Shown here: piece by piece, positions 38,425-47,936 of the stretch | How positions within the stretch are numbered: position 1 is the first letter of the stretch | Layout of the letters: every line of letters starts with the position of its first letter | Source: Arcanobacterium phocae | GTDB taxonomy: Bacteria > Actinomycetota > Actinomycetes > Actinomycetales > Actinomycetaceae | DNA length: 64,000 nucleotides | Reading direction: 5' to 3' | Assembly: GCF_018913465.1 (NCBI RefSeq) | Contig: NZ_JABAPM010000007.1 | Coordinates: 1-64,000 of the forward strand | Notes under the pieces: model-generated | The model's input: the letters and a program-made list of their open reading frames with translations, nothing else | The model's database searches: none | Told to the model about the DNA's origin: nothing | Program-made: the position numbers and the translations under genes

Positions 38425-39680
38425 GAGTCAGTCCTTTCTGACGCAGTGATGGTTGCACTCAGGATTCCATCGGAGAGTTGGGCGGTGAGCGGTTGCCCGG
38501 TGGCGACATTGTTGACAGAAGTGACGACGCCGGAGTCGTTGCGTAGTACAGCATACCCGCGTTTGAGCGTGGCTAAAGGAGAGAGTGCGCGCAAGCGAGC
38601 CAGTGTGGCGTCGATGGTGGCAGTGTGACGGGTAAGTTGCCGATCGAGGTTGTTGTGAAGCCACTGCTGAAGTTGTTCTAAATCGAGTTCGCGGCTTTCG
38701 ATGAGTGTTTCGGGATGAGCCAGTGCGGGCCGGGATCGTTGAGTATCTAGATCCGTGCGAGCTCGGGACAGCAGTGCTTCGACGGCGATTCGGCCTCGGC
38801 GCAGTGCGTGCACTAAGTTGGTGTATTCTTCAGTGACGTCTGGGACGATGGACCGGGCGGCATCGGTGGGGGTTGAGGCACGAAAGTCGGCTACGTAGTC
38901 TAGCAACGGATTGTCGGTCTCGTGGCCGATAGCGGAAACAACTGGAGTCTTTGCGGCGGCTACCGCCCGAAGTAGGCGTTCGTCTGAGAAAGGGAGGAGA
39001 TCCTCTACTGACCCACCACCGCGAGCAATAACGATCACATCGACGTCGGCGATTGCGTCGAGTTCTTCGAGCGCTGGAATCATCTCTGATACGGCGGTTG
39101 GCCCTTGAACAACGACTTCGCGGACGTCGAATTGGGCGCTTGCCCAGCGGGCGCGGGCATTGACTTCGACGTCGTGACGCGCCTTGGTGTTTCGGCCAAC
39201 GATCAAGCCGATAGATCTGGGAAGAAAAGGAAGCGGTTTCTTTCGGCTACTTGCGAAGAGACCTTCGGCGGCGAGCTTGTTTTTCAGTGCTTCGATCCGA
39301 GCAAGAATATCTCCTAGTCCAACCGCGCGCACTTCATCAACATGAAGTGACAGGCTACCGTTGCCGGCCCAAAAATCTGGCTTTGCGCACACGATTACGC
39401 GGGATCCGGACTGGATTCCTTCGGGTAGGGCATGGCTGAAAATTTTGCAGGTGATAGACGATTTTTCTTCTAGGTCAGCAAGGGTGAAGAATTGAACTTT
39501 GGCACCGGGGCGGCGCGTGAGCGTAATAATTTCGCCCTCGACCCATAGCCGTGACATTCTGGCGATATATTCAGCTATTTTCGCGTTAAGCAAACGCAAT
39601 GGCCATGGTGATTCCGGAGAGGTTTCACGTGCCATCTGCGGCAAGGTAGCCGGCACGGCAACGGGTTCATGTGCTGCCAT
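38421..39680 (-). CDS. xseA: Exodeoxyribonuclease VII large subunit
   Basis: Catalytic subunit, 419 residues. The N-terminal OB-fold (VEGEIITLTRRPGAKVQFFTLAD) is followed by the nuclease domain with VIVARGGGSVEDLLPFSDE and AIGHETDNPLLDYVADFRASTPTDAA, and a C-terminal coiled region. Coupled to xseB by overlap and divergent from ispH. Confidence 0.95.
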   Translation of the reverse strand: MAAHEPVAVPATLPQMARETSPESPWPLRLLNAKIAEYIARMSRLWVEGEIITLTRRPGAKVQFFTLADLEEKSSITCKIFSHALPEGIQSGSRVIVCAKPDFWAGNGSLSLHVDEVRAVGLGDILARIEALKNKLAAEGLFASSRKKPLPFLPRSIGLIVGRNTKARHDVEVNARARWASAQFDVREVVVQGPTAVSEMIPALEELDAIADVDVIVIARGGGSVEDLLPFSDERLLRAVAAAKTPVVSAIGHETDNPLLDYVADFRASTPTDAARSIVPDVTEEYTNLVHALRRGRIAVEALLSRARTDLDTQRSRPALAHPETLIESRELDLEQLQQWLHNNLDRQLTRHTATIDATLARLRALSPLATLKRGYAVLRNDSGVVTSVNNVATGQPLTAQLSDGILSATITASERTDS

Positions 39681-39846
39681 ATTTAGCCCTATTCTCCGGT
39701 TTTACTGTGGTTTTCTAGCAAATTTTCACTGTAATTTATCTTACGTGCAGTGCCGCTTTGAAATTTTGGGCGAAAGTCCCAGCGGGTTGTGGTCGGATGT
39801 GCAGAGGTGATGAGCAATGATTCGGGGGAGCTGTTAGTCTTGAGGC

Positions 39847-40980
39847 GTGACGAACGTTGATAATTCTGTAGAGACTGATGCTGTGTCGTTGGCGGGTGCT
39901 TCGGCTTTTCCAACGGAGATTTCTTCTGCTCCTAATTCGGACGGTAAACGTATTTTGATTGCGACTCCGCGCGGGTATTGTGCGGGGGTTGACCGGGCTG
40001 TAGATACGGTAGAAAAAGCGCTTGAGTTGTATGGTCCGCCGGTCTATGTGCGTAAAGAGATTGTGCACAACAAGTTTGTGGTTGAGACGTTGACGAAGCG
40101 TGGCGCTATTTTTGTGCATGATACGGATGATGTTCCGGTTGGTGCTCGGGTTGTTTTTTCGGCTCATGGGGTGGCGCCGGCTGTTCATGAGGCGGCTGAG
40201 CAACGCATGTTGCAGACCATCGATGCGACGTGTCCGCTAGTGACGAAGGTACATAAGCAGGCGGTACGTTTTGCGGATCAGGATTATGACATTTTGTTGA
40301 TTGGCCATTCTGGCCATGAAGAGGTTGAAGGAACTCAAGGCGAGGCTCCTAGTCACATCCAGGTTGTTAATGGCCCAGAGGACGTTGCGAATGTTGACGT
40401 TCGTGATCCAGACCGGGTGGTGTGGATTTCGCAGACGACGTTGTCTGTTGATGAAACGATGAAGACGGTGGATTTGCTGCGCAAGCGGTTCCCGAATTTG
40501 ATTAATCCGCCAAGTGATGACATTTGCTATGCCACGCAGAATCGCCAGGGATCAGTGAAGAAGATGGCTCCCGAATGCGATGTTGTTATTGTGGTGGGCT
40601 CGGCTAATTCGTCTAACTCGGTTCGTCTGGTTGAGGTTGCTTTGGAAGCCGGGGCTGGTTCGGCTTATCGGGTTGATAAGGCAGCTGAACTCGATCAGGC
40701 ATGGCTGAAAGATGCGCAAACCATTGGTGTTACCTCTGGCGCGTCAGTCCCAGAAATTTTGGTGCGCGATGTTGTGGAGCAACTAAAAACATGGGGTTTC
40801 ACGTCTGTTGAGCCGGTGTCTACCGTGCAAGAGGACGTACATTTCTCGCTACCTAAGAATCTGCGTGGCGAGTTGAAAGCAACCGGCGTTGACGTTGATC
40901 GGCCACATAAGGCACGTGGCACCGGTACGGCCCGGCGACGATCAACGGCACGTAGCACGGGTAGACTTGCCGGCGAATAG
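39847..40980 (+). CDS. ispH: 4-hydroxy-3-methylbut-2-enyl diphosphate reductase
   Basis: Iron-sulfur enzyme that performs the last MEP-pathway step. The three cluster Cys are visible in [25 protein letters not shown] and [11 protein letters not shown]. 377 residues; GTG start. N-terminal ~35 residues and a basic C-terminal tail (~350-377) are extensions beyond the core. With ispE in this window, the organism uses the MEP route. Confidence 0.95.
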   Translation: MTNVDNSVETDAVSLAGASAFPTEISSAPNSDGKRILIATPRGYCAGVDRAVDTVEKALELYGPPVYVRKEIVHNKFVVETLTKRGAIFVHDTDDVPVGARVVFSAHGVAPAVHEAAEQRMLQTIDATCPLVTKVHKQAVRFADQDYDILLIGHSGHEEVEGTQGEAPSHIQVVNGPEDVANVDVRDPDRVVWISQTTLSVDETMKTVDLLRKRFPNLINPPSDDICYATQNRQGSVKKMAPECDVVIVVGSANSSNSVRLVEVALEAGAGSAYRVDKAAELDQAWLKDAQTIGVTSGASVPEILVRDVVEQLKTWGFTSVEPVSTVQEDVHFSLPKNLRGELKATGVDVDRPHKARGTGTARRRSTARSTGRLAGE

Positions 40981-41000
40981 CTGGTGCAGGGTTCGTCGGA

Positions 41001-42242
41001 CTAAGGCTGCTTGCCGCCATCCAACTCAGTGTTGTCGTCCAAGACATCATCGAATTCGGTAGCGGTCAGTTCACGAATCGCTGTCTGATCGGAAGAGAGC
41101 ACGGCTGTAGCGGCAGTCAGCTCTGTGGCCTTATCTCCCAGCGAATCGAATTTGCGATAGGTGACAAGAACGCGAGATTCAAGCGACGACATTGCCTTAT
41201 TGTAGGACGTGACGCTGGAAGACAGACTGCTTCCAAGCTTGCTCAGATGCCCAACGAACACTGAGAGGCGATCAACAAGTTGTTTGCCAACTATCACGAT
41301 CTCTTGGGCCTGCTCACTAGCTTGGGCAGAACGCCAAACCGCGGCAACTGAACGCAGGAGAGCTAGCAAAGAAACAGGCGAAGCCAAAATAATTCCATCT
41401 GCTAGCGCATACTCTAAGAGCTGGGAATCAGCTTCCAAAGCTTCAGACAACAACGCTTCAGATGGCAAAAACATAATCGTTAGTTGCGGGGAATGCGGAA
41501 AATCAGCCGGATAGTTTCGTTTCTTCAACGCAGCGACATGATTCTTTACAGCTTTTGCATGCGCACGAAGTAACTCCGCACGCTCGCTGGCAGCTTCCAG
41601 ATCTGTTTCCGATATGTCATGAGCGGCAAGATAAGATGCCATCGGAACCTTGGCATCAATTGCGATATGTGCGCCATTAGGAAGATGAACAGTGACATCA
41701 GGACGACCCTTGCCTTGACCCGAATCAGAGAACTGCGAGTTTGCACGCTGTTCATCAAAATCAACGCGCTCTAACATTCCTGCAACTTCGATGATTCGCC
41801 GAAGCTGAACTTCACCCCACGAACCGCGAACAGCCGAATTTCGCAGCGCAGCATTCAATGATTCTGTAGTGCGCGAAAGCTGCGCCGACACCCGCGCCTC
41901 TGCCTGCAATTGATTAGTCAACGCAGAAAACTGCTGAGCCGTTTTTGATTCCAACGCACGAACAAACGAATCCACTGTCCCTAGCTGCTGAGAAATCGGA
42001 GCAAGGGCTTGAGCCGTAGAGTTCTTACCATGTATTTGCTCGTGAAGATACGAATTTTCACGTTCAAGCTGTTCTGCCTGACCACGCACAAAAAGTACAT
42101 CCGCACGCGCCTGACTGAGCTCATCACGAACAGCTTGAGCCCGCCCACGCTCCCGACTAAGCGCCGCGAACCAGCCAATAGCTCCGCCACTAGCCAACGC
42201 GACGACGATGCAAATCAAAAATACACCCAGATCAATAGTCAT
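41001..42242 (-). CDS. rmuC: DNA recombination protein RmuC
   Basis: 413 residues: an N-terminal membrane helix (~1-25), a coiled coil (~30-120) and the RmuC nuclease-like domain with SWGEVQLRRIIEVAGM, HIAIDAKVPMASY and IMFLPSEALLSEAL. Limits DNA inversions/rearrangements in E. coli by unknown mechanism. Converges on ispH with only 20 bases between. Confidence 0.93.
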   Translation of the reverse strand: MTIDLGVFLICIVVALASGGAIGWFAALSRERGRAQAVRDELSQARADVLFVRGQAEQLERENSYLHEQIHGKNSTAQALAPISQQLGTVDSFVRALESKTAQQFSALTNQLQAEARVSAQLSRTTESLNAALRNSAVRGSWGEVQLRRIIEVAGMLERVDFDEQRANSQFSDSGQGKGRPDVTVHLPNGAHIAIDAKVPMASYLAAHDISETDLEAASERAELLRAHAKAVKNHVAALKKRNYPADFPHSPQLTIMFLPSEALLSEALEADSQLLEYALADGIILASPVSLLALLRSVAAVWRSAQASEQAQEIVIVGKQLVDRLSVFVGHLSKLGSSLSSSVTSYNKAMSSLESRVLVTYRKFDSLGDKATELTAATAVLSSDQTAIRELTATEFDDVLDDNTELDGGKQP

Positions 42243-42334
42243 GTTTACAGTCTAAAAGCTACCTCCCACATACTTTGGGTAACACCCAGGTGAGATCGCC
42301 GTCGTCGCCGCAACAAACCCCACAACAAACTAAA

Positions 42335-42363
42335 GTGACGCACGGCAAGACGTGGACTAAAAT
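42335..42363 (+). promoter_or_regulatory. Predicted promoter giving a leaderless ychF mRNA
   Basis: GTGACG (-35) and TAAAAT (-10) are 17 bases apart. The predicted start of transcription falls on or next to the GTG start codon at 42371, and no Shine-Dalgarno is present. Confidence 0.5.
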
Positions 42364-42370
42364 AAAACCC

Positions 42371-43450
42371 GTGGCTTTAACAATCGGAATTGCAGGACTG
42401 CCCAACGTCGGTAAGTCAACCTTATTCAACGCACTCACCCGCGCAAACGTACTCGCGGCAAACTACCCGTTCGCAACGATCGAACCGAACGTCGGTATCG
42501 TGCCGCTTCCAGACCCGCGGCTCAACACGCTCGCAGAAATTTTCGAATCCCAAAAGATTCTCCCTGCAACCGTCTCATTCGTGGACATCGCAGGAATCGT
42601 GCGTGGTGCGTCCGAAGGCGAAGGCCTAGGCAACCAGTTCCTCGCAAACATTCGTGAAGCTGACGCGATCTGCCAAGTCACCCGTGCATTCGCAGACCCA
42701 GACGTCACCCACGTCGATGGCCGCGTCGATCCTGCATCTGACATTGACACCATCACCACCGAACTTGTCCTTGCCGATATTCAGACTCTCGAAAAGCAAC
42801 TACCACGCCTACAAAAAGAGCTGACAAACCGCAAGGTATCAAAGGAAACCGTGGAAACCGCGCAAGCCGCGCTCGCTATCCTAGAAGAAGGCAAAACCCT
42901 GTACGCGGCCGGTGGTGATTTAGACCCGGATATTCTCAAAACCTTCCATCTCATGACGAACAAGCCATTCATCTACGTGTTCAACACAGACGAAGAAGGC
43001 CTGGCAAACACCGAGATGCAAGACAAGCTCCGTGAACTCGTGGCACCTGCCGAAGCGATCTTTCTCGACGCCAAGTTTGAGGCCGAACTTATCGAGTTGG
43101 ATGAAGACGAAGCCCGTGAAATGCTTGAATCAACAGGACAAGACGAAGCTGGGTTAGACAAGCTTGCGCGCGTTGGTTTCGACACCCTCGGTCTGCAGAC
43201 CTACCTGACCGCCGGACCAAAAGAAGCCCGCGCATGGACGATCCGCAAGGGGTGGACCGCACCACAGGCAGCCGGCGTGATTCACACCGATTTCGAACGC
43301 GGATTCATTAAGGCCCAGGTTGTTTCATTCGAGGACCTCGTGGAATACGGCTCGATGCAAGAAGCCAAGGCTCACGGCAAGGTTCGGATGGAAGGCAAAG
43401 ACTACGTGATGAACGATGGTGACGTCGTGGAGTTCATGTTTAACGTGTGA
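42371..43450 (+). CDS. ychF: Redox-regulated ATPase YchF
   Basis: An Obg-family P-loop protein (359 residues) that binds ATP. G1 GLPNVGKST, G3 DIAGIVRGASEGEGLGNQFL, the NxxE-type replacement of the G4 motif (NTDE), and the C-terminal TGS domain (ARAWTIRKGWTAPQAAGVIHTDFERGFIKAQV-type, ~285-359) are seen. I choose GTG 42371 at the family start rather than the longer frame. Probably leaderless. Confidence 0.94.
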   Translation: MALTIGIAGLPNVGKSTLFNALTRANVLAANYPFATIEPNVGIVPLPDPRLNTLAEIFESQKILPATVSFVDIAGIVRGASEGEGLGNQFLANIREADAICQVTRAFADPDVTHVDGRVDPASDIDTITTELVLADIQTLEKQLPRLQKELTNRKVSKETVETAQAALAILEEGKTLYAAGGDLDPDILKTFHLMTNKPFIYVFNTDEEGLANTEMQDKLRELVAPAEAIFLDAKFEAELIELDEDEAREMLESTGQDEAGLDKLARVGFDTLGLQTYLTAGPKEARAWTIRKGWTAPQAAGVIHTDFERGFIKAQVVSFEDLVEYGSMQEAKAHGKVRMEGKDYVMNDGDVVEFMFNV

Positions 43451-43470
43451 TGCTGTTCTAGATCGTAAAC

Positions 43471-43505
43471 AAACTGCGGGAGCCTATGGCTCCCGCAGTT
43501 TTTAT
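43471..43505 (+). terminator. Terminator after ychF
   Basis: Perfect 14-base stem (43471-43484 with 43488-43501), 3-base loop, ending in five T. Confidence 0.9.
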
Positions 43506-43569
43506 ATCGAAACAAGCCACATAATTAGTAACCATTGGATCTATAAGAAGTTAGCCGGTAGGAAAACTC

Positions 43570-43618
43570 GGCAATAGCGCAAACCTAGGCGTATATGAGC
43601 TAGGTTTGCGCTATTTCC
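43570..43618. repeat. Dyad repeat, copy 1
   Basis: GGCAATAGCGCAAACCTAG (43570-43588) pairs with 43600-43618 over 19 bases with one mismatch. The intervening loop contains GGCGTATATGAG. The same stem and loop recur at 45236 and 56287. The flank GGTTTTGACGACACCCC on the right is also shared with copy 2. Confidence 0.9.
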
Positions 43619-43695
43619 GGGTTTTGACGACACCCCAACTACAAGACGAGCCAAGATTCCGATTTATAACGTGTTGTGATCGGAAGGATCTTGTG

Positions 43696-43735
43696 TTTGC
43701 GAGCTCTACATAAATATTTGCGAGCTCTGTATAAA
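43696..43735. repeat. Pair of direct repeats upstream of the EcsC-like gene
   Basis: TTTGCGAGCTCTACATAAA (43696-43714) and TTTGCGAGCTCTGTATAAA (43717-43735), 21 bases apart, two mismatches. Two-turn helical spacing would suit a protein-binding site; each contains the palindrome GAGCTC. The rest of 43619-43968 is AT-rich and shows no gene. Confidence 0.6.
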
Positions 43736-43968
43736 CAATCAGCGTCCATTCGTAAAACGCTGTGTTACGAAAACGCTTAGCAAAATCGTCTGTGGAGGCA
43801 GTTAAAATACAGAAAATACACAAAAACTCGAGCTATTCTGGCGCGTCTTGTATTTCGGCGGCCGTTCAAACCGAAAGTTTGTTTTAATTATGTAGAGACA
43901 CCACGAACATTTTATGCTTAAAGTGTTTCGTAAATATTGAATATATTCAGAGGTAAGGGCCTTGTCCG

Positions 43969-45000
43969 ATGAACGAAAATGATGAGCAAATTGAAAACAA
44001 AGACCTCCCCGTTGAAATAGTAGAAGACACGGCTACCGACATTAGCGAGCAAGAGTCTGATGTTTCTGCTTTAGCAACATCTGCTGATCAGCAAGACGCC
44101 CAACTTCAGCAATTTGCAATTGATTTTATCCTCAAGGTAATTCGACTTCGTGGTGTCCAAATTACTCGCGATGATTTTCTATGCCAGGAACTCCGACGTT
44201 CCGGTTACTCGGATGAAATAATCGAAAATGCGTTGGCCTCCACGCCGCTGGAGGCAGGGGTAACAGTTGAAGATTTGGACGCGATCGCGCAACGAGTAAT
44301 GCGATTCGAAACCAATAAATCTACGGCATTGTCGTTTGCTAGCGGTCTACCGGGTGGCTTTGCGATGGTGGCAACCGTCCCCGGCGATATTGTGCAATAT
44401 TTCGTATACGCCTTCCGCATCATGCAAAAGCTCGCCTACGTATATGGCTGGAAAGATTTCATTGGTGATCTTGATGCGGTTGACGATGAGACTTTGAGTA
44501 AGTTTGCGTTGTTCCTTGGCGTTATGTTTGGAGCCCAGGGCGCAGCTAGTGCTCTTTCAGTTTTTGCCAAAGATATCGCCCGGCCAGCTATTAGCAAGCA
44601 CATTAGGAACAAGGCTCTCACGAAAACTGTCTGGTACGGGCCAATGAAACAGGTTCTACGCATCGTTGGTATTAAAGTCACGAAAGATTCTTTTGCTCGT
44701 ACCGTGACTAAAGTGGTGCCGATTGTTAGTGGTGTGATCTCGGGTTCGATGACGTTCGCGTCGCTAAGTACCCAGTCCCGCCGATTGCATGAGACTCTTC
44801 GAGAATTGCCAGCTCCAACTATGGATGCCCTGGAATTCCGCCAAATCATAGCGGAACAAGAAAAAGCTCCACAAGAGTCTGCTACAGGTAATGATGTCTC
44901 TAGCATTATGAAGGACTTCATGTCCTCGACAACGTCGAAAATCAAAGCAACGAAGAACATTTGGTTTGGAGACTCAGAAGATACTTCTTATGACGAATAA
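43969..45000 (+). CDS. EcsC-like membrane-associated protein (tentative)
   Basis: 343 residues. The N-terminal ~70 are acidic and polar; the middle (~125-290) has amphipathic/hydrophobic segments including SGLPGGFAMVATVPGDIVQYF, IMQKLAYVYGWKDF and LFLGVMFGAQGAASALS, reminiscent of EcsC-family proteins. The C-terminus is polar. No function is known to me. ATG start with a weak ribosome site. It stands alone among intergenic repeats. Confidence 0.6.
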   Translation: MNENDEQIENKDLPVEIVEDTATDISEQESDVSALATSADQQDAQLQQFAIDFILKVIRLRGVQITRDDFLCQELRRSGYSDEIIENALASTPLEAGVTVEDLDAIAQRVMRFETNKSTALSFASGLPGGFAMVATVPGDIVQYFVYAFRIMQKLAYVYGWKDFIGDLDAVDDETLSKFALFLGVMFGAQGAASALSVFAKDIARPAISKHIRNKALTKTVWYGPMKQVLRIVGIKVTKDSFARTVTKVVPIVSGVISGSMTFASLSTQSRRLHETLRELPAPTMDALEFRQIIAEQEKAPQESATGNDVSSIMKDFMSSTTSKIKATKNIWFGDSEDTSYDE

Positions 45001-45235
45001 TCAATGGAAAGGGCTTTGAATATTGTTTGCGTTGGTAACCAACGCACGTTCGATGGTCAGACTGGTCGATGACCCGTGGCCAGAGGGGCGATGTTTTGAT
45101 TTATATGTCTAGAAGGAGTTGAGACAATCCTCAAGCTCGCGGTGAGAAGTGATATACCCAGCGTACGATTGGCTCGCCGGTAGTTGGGTGGTTGTTGCGG
45201 GATTGTTGTTACTACTTGTAGCGGTCTAGAATCCC
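45001..45235. other. Intergenic region before the GNAT gene
   Basis: No credible gene. It leads into dyad repeat copy 2, which lies in the probable leader of the acetyltransferase gene. Confidence 0.5.
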
Positions 45236-45284
45236 GGCAATAGCGCAAACCGAGGCGTATATGGCCTTAGTTTGCGCTATTGCC
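45236..45284. repeat. Dyad repeat, copy 2
   Basis: Arms 45236-45256 and 45264-45284 (21 bases, two mismatches) around GTATATG. The following GGTTTTGCCGACACCCC matches copy 1 with one change. It ends 35 bases before the GNAT start. Confidence 0.9.
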
Positions 45285-45318
45285 CGGTTTTGCCGACACC
45301 CCAGAAAGGAAGCGCCCG

Positions 45319-45822
45319 ATGTCAGCCTTATTTTTACGACCGCTTGGTCCTGATGATGAAGTTCAGGCGCTAGAAGCAAACGCAGAGTTCGCTGGCAGCG
45401 GTTTCGATTTCTTACTGAAGTACGATGATGAGACGTGGTCGCACTATTTGGCTCGGATTGCAGATGAGCGTGCCGGAGTGAATCTTCCCCAAGGGCGGGT
45501 TCCCGCAACATTTTTCGGTGCTTTTGTAGAGGAAACCCTTGTTGGGCGCGTGAGTATTCGTCATGCGCTTAATGACTATTTGCTCCAGTATGGCGGACAT
45601 ATTGGCTATGGGGTGCGCCCAGAGTATCGGCGCCGTGGATATGCGACTGAGATTTTGCGCCAGGCTGTTAGGTATGCGAACAATCTAGGCATCGATCCGG
45701 TGCTTGTGACGTGCGCCCAAACCAATATCGGCTCCCAAAAAACGATCGAGTCATGCGGCGGAGTGCTGGAAAATACGGTATCAAATTCGGGAGTGACTAC
45801 GCGCAGATATTGGATTGCCTGA
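45319..45822 (+). CDS. GNAT family N-acetyltransferase
   Basis: 167 residues. Acetyl-CoA binding motif A is GYGVRPEYRRRGYATEILRQ (~97-116), and the later NIGSQKTIESCGGV motif is typical of RimJ/RimL-like and other acetyltransferases. Substrate unknown. AGAAAGGA supports ATG 45319. The CPBP protease gene starts 80 bases downstream. Confidence 0.88.
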   Translation: MSALFLRPLGPDDEVQALEANAEFAGSGFDFLLKYDDETWSHYLARIADERAGVNLPQGRVPATFFGAFVEETLVGRVSIRHALNDYLLQYGGHIGYGVRPEYRRRGYATEILRQAVRYANNLGIDPVLVTCAQTNIGSQKTIESCGGVLENTVSNSGVTTRRYWIA

Positions 45823-45902
45823 TTGAAGAATCCTCGCCCGCTTTTCCGAGTAAAGTTTGCCGTGTAGATGTTTATGAAACGCAGTGGCTAAAGGAGTTGG
45901 CG

Positions 45903-46712
45903 ATGAATGATGTGAGTTTGGTGCAAACGTCATCGGGCCCGATATTGCCGTGGCGCCCGATCGTCACGTTCTTTGCCGCGACGCTGTTTCATTCGCTGTG
46001 GTTGATTGCTCTGCAGTTATGGCTGGGCGTGAGTCTTGACTACATCGCTTTTCCGCAGCTGAGTCCCACGTTGGGTCTGGCCACTACCTGGTTGTTGTAT
46101 CGTAGTTGGCTGACACCGTTCTTGCCGGTGGCACCAACGGGTGTGGGGGAGTTTGGTAGACGTTCGCGCATAGTTATTGTGGTGTGTCTCGGATATGTTC
46201 TTGCTACCTGGGCGCTCGCGGAGTTACTGCAGGTGGGTTCATATCGTGCCATGTTTACGGATTGGCATTTGGTCGGCTTCTTGACGGTGCAGTTTTTGGG
46301 CGCGTTGGTTGAAGAGATCGGCTGGCGTGGATTTTTGCAGCCGTTGTTTGTGAAGCGTTTCGGCGCGATCTGGGGTGCGAGCCTGGTTGGCATCATCTGG
46401 GCGGCATGGCACGGCGACCAGTTGCTAGATCCGGCGGGGTTTGTAATTTTTGCGTTGACGTGTGTGGCGCTCTCGTTGGTCTTGGAGATGATGGTTGCTG
46501 GTTCGTGGTGGCAGCGGGGTTTGCTTGCGGCTGGGTTGCATTGGACAGTGAACATTGCGCCCGTCGTCGTTATTAATGTCGACGACGACGCAACGTCCAA
46601 CGTGGCTGTTGCTGCGGTATCGCTAATTCCGCAATGTGTGTTTGGGGTGATCGCCCTTGTGATTCTTGTCAAACGCTACGGTCGGCCGCGATTGGGTAAA
46701 CTTAAGAGATGA
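45903..46712 (+). CDS. CPBP family intramembrane glutamic endopeptidase
   Basis: 269 residues with seven or eight helices. The family motifs are EEIGWRGFLQP (EExxxR), WAAWHGDQ and HWTVN. Such proteins (Rce1/Abi-type) cleave within membranes or protect against bacteriocins. I use ATG 45903 after AAAGGAG; the open frame starts earlier inside the GNAT gene. The stop overlaps the lipoprotein start by four bases. Confidence 0.9.
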   Translation: MNDVSLVQTSSGPILPWRPIVTFFAATLFHSLWLIALQLWLGVSLDYIAFPQLSPTLGLATTWLLYRSWLTPFLPVAPTGVGEFGRRSRIVIVVCLGYVLATWALAELLQVGSYRAMFTDWHLVGFLTVQFLGALVEEIGWRGFLQPLFVKRFGAIWGASLVGIIWAAWHGDQLLDPAGFVIFALTCVALSLVLEMMVAGSWWQRGLLAAGLHWTVNIAPVVVINVDDDATSNVAVAAVSLIPQCVFGVIALVILVKRYGRPRLGKLKR

Positions 46713-47623
46713 AAAGTTTTATGCGTCTGTGGCCGGTAGTTGCGGCCGTGAGTATTGTTCTTACTGGCTGTTCGCCAGCGGTTGAGTCTGTCCCGGATTC
46801 TGCTCCAGCAGAGCAGAGCCAGAGCGAGGCGAGCCAGCCGGATAGTAACCCGGATCTTGCGTCGGTTCGTACCAGCAATTTGGTCGATGCGGCGACTCGC
46901 GAGGAAGTTTTTGCCCAACTGCGTCAAGCTGGCATTAGTCAGGCGGCGCTGGATGAGTTTGCGGGTCAGGTGGAACGGTTCAACGGGAACGTGCCGACGT
47001 CGTCGTTGATTTCAGAAGGTTTCGTGCCGCTGAATTCGGCGGAAAAGATCGATAAGTTGGCGATTATTCAGGCTGCGCAAGACAAAGCTGCCCCGTTAAC
47101 GAATTGCCGAATCACCACGTTTACGCTGGGGCGGGAACTGGTGACTGTTGGTAAGACTGACGGCGCGGACGATTCGCAACTGTTCTTCGACGCGGAGTCT
47201 ATCGATACTCCGCCGGCAATGTTTAATGCTGGTGAGCGCGATGCGTTCATGGCGCTATATGGGCGCGTGCCGACCGCGGCGGCGAAGGATTCGACGCAGC
47301 ATGCGAAGGATATTGCGGCGTATTTTGCCGATCACCAGATTACGTTTACGCCGGGTAAGGCGTCGATGGTGTCGGTGTTTATGCACGACAATATCGATCC
47401 AGAGCGCGCGGCGATGTTTGTTGGGCACGTGGGTGTGCTGGTGGAAAACGAGCCGGGCAAGTTGTTGTTCGTGGAGAAGCTGGCGTTCGATCAGCCGTAT
47501 CGGGCGAGCTGGTTTGAATCGCGCGACCAACTGGTGACATATCTGCGCTCGATGTACGATGACGGGCCAGATCAAGACTATGGCCAGCCAGTGATTATGG
47601 AGAATGATCGCGTGCTGTCTTAA
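46709..47623 (+). CDS. DUF4300 family lipoprotein
   Basis: 304 residues. Signal peptide with lipobox LTGC (Cys21), then a Ser/Glu/Pro-rich spacer to ~55, then a globular domain. Segments SLISEGFVPLNSAEKI, NCRITTFTLGREL and MVSVFMHDNIDPERAAMFVGHVGVLVE match my memory of DUF4300, a family of unknown function in Gram-positives. Anchored on the outer face of the membrane. Coupled to the CPBP gene. Confidence 0.85.
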   Translation: MKSFMRLWPVVAAVSIVLTGCSPAVESVPDSAPAEQSQSEASQPDSNPDLASVRTSNLVDAATREEVFAQLRQAGISQAALDEFAGQVERFNGNVPTSSLISEGFVPLNSAEKIDKLAIIQAAQDKAAPLTNCRITTFTLGRELVTVGKTDGADDSQLFFDAESIDTPPAMFNAGERDAFMALYGRVPTAAAKDSTQHAKDIAAYFADHQITFTPGKASMVSVFMHDNIDPERAAMFVGHVGVLVENEPGKLLFVEKLAFDQPYRASWFESRDQLVTYLRSMYDDGPDQDYGQPVIMENDRVLS

Positions 47624-47696
47624 TCGCGTGTTGTCTTAACGGCGGCTGTCGCGCGGCTATGCCGGCGCAGCACAGCCGTGATGGCCGACAATCGAA

Positions 47697-47742
47697 GCGT
47701 CAAGCTGAGTGTCTACGTGGCGTAGGACACTCAGCTTGACGT
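47697..47742 (+). terminator. Terminator after the DUF4300 gene
   Basis: Stem of 16 perfect pairs (47698-47713 with 47726-47741) with a 12-base loop; only a weak T-tract follows. Confidence 0.75.
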
Positions 47743-47772
47743 TATAGAAATAGTAATGATACTGTAAACACC

Positions 47773-47881
47773 ATGTTGCGTAAGAGTTTAGAGATTATTA
47801 GCGGGTGTGCAGGCTAGAGAAGCCGCCATCCGCAGTCCTGCGCACCCCACCCCGAAACCTTCTAGGTTCGGGGATTTTTTA
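47773..47881 (+). promoter_or_regulatory. Structured leader with terminator upstream of metPS (attenuator-like)
   Basis: A 14-codon frame (MLRKSLEIISGCAG) runs into the left arm of an 11-base stem (47803-47813 with 47837-47847). A second hairpin (47850-47859 with 47865-47873) followed by six T forms a terminator at 47850-47881. This sits 55 bases before the transporter start. The layout suggests attenuation or a riboswitch, but I do not recognise a known class and the short frame has no ribosome site. Confidence 0.5.
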
Positions 47882-47936
47882 TATCGTGATTCGCACGTTT
47901 TGATTGTCAATCCATTTCCAGCAAAGGTGTCTTTTT

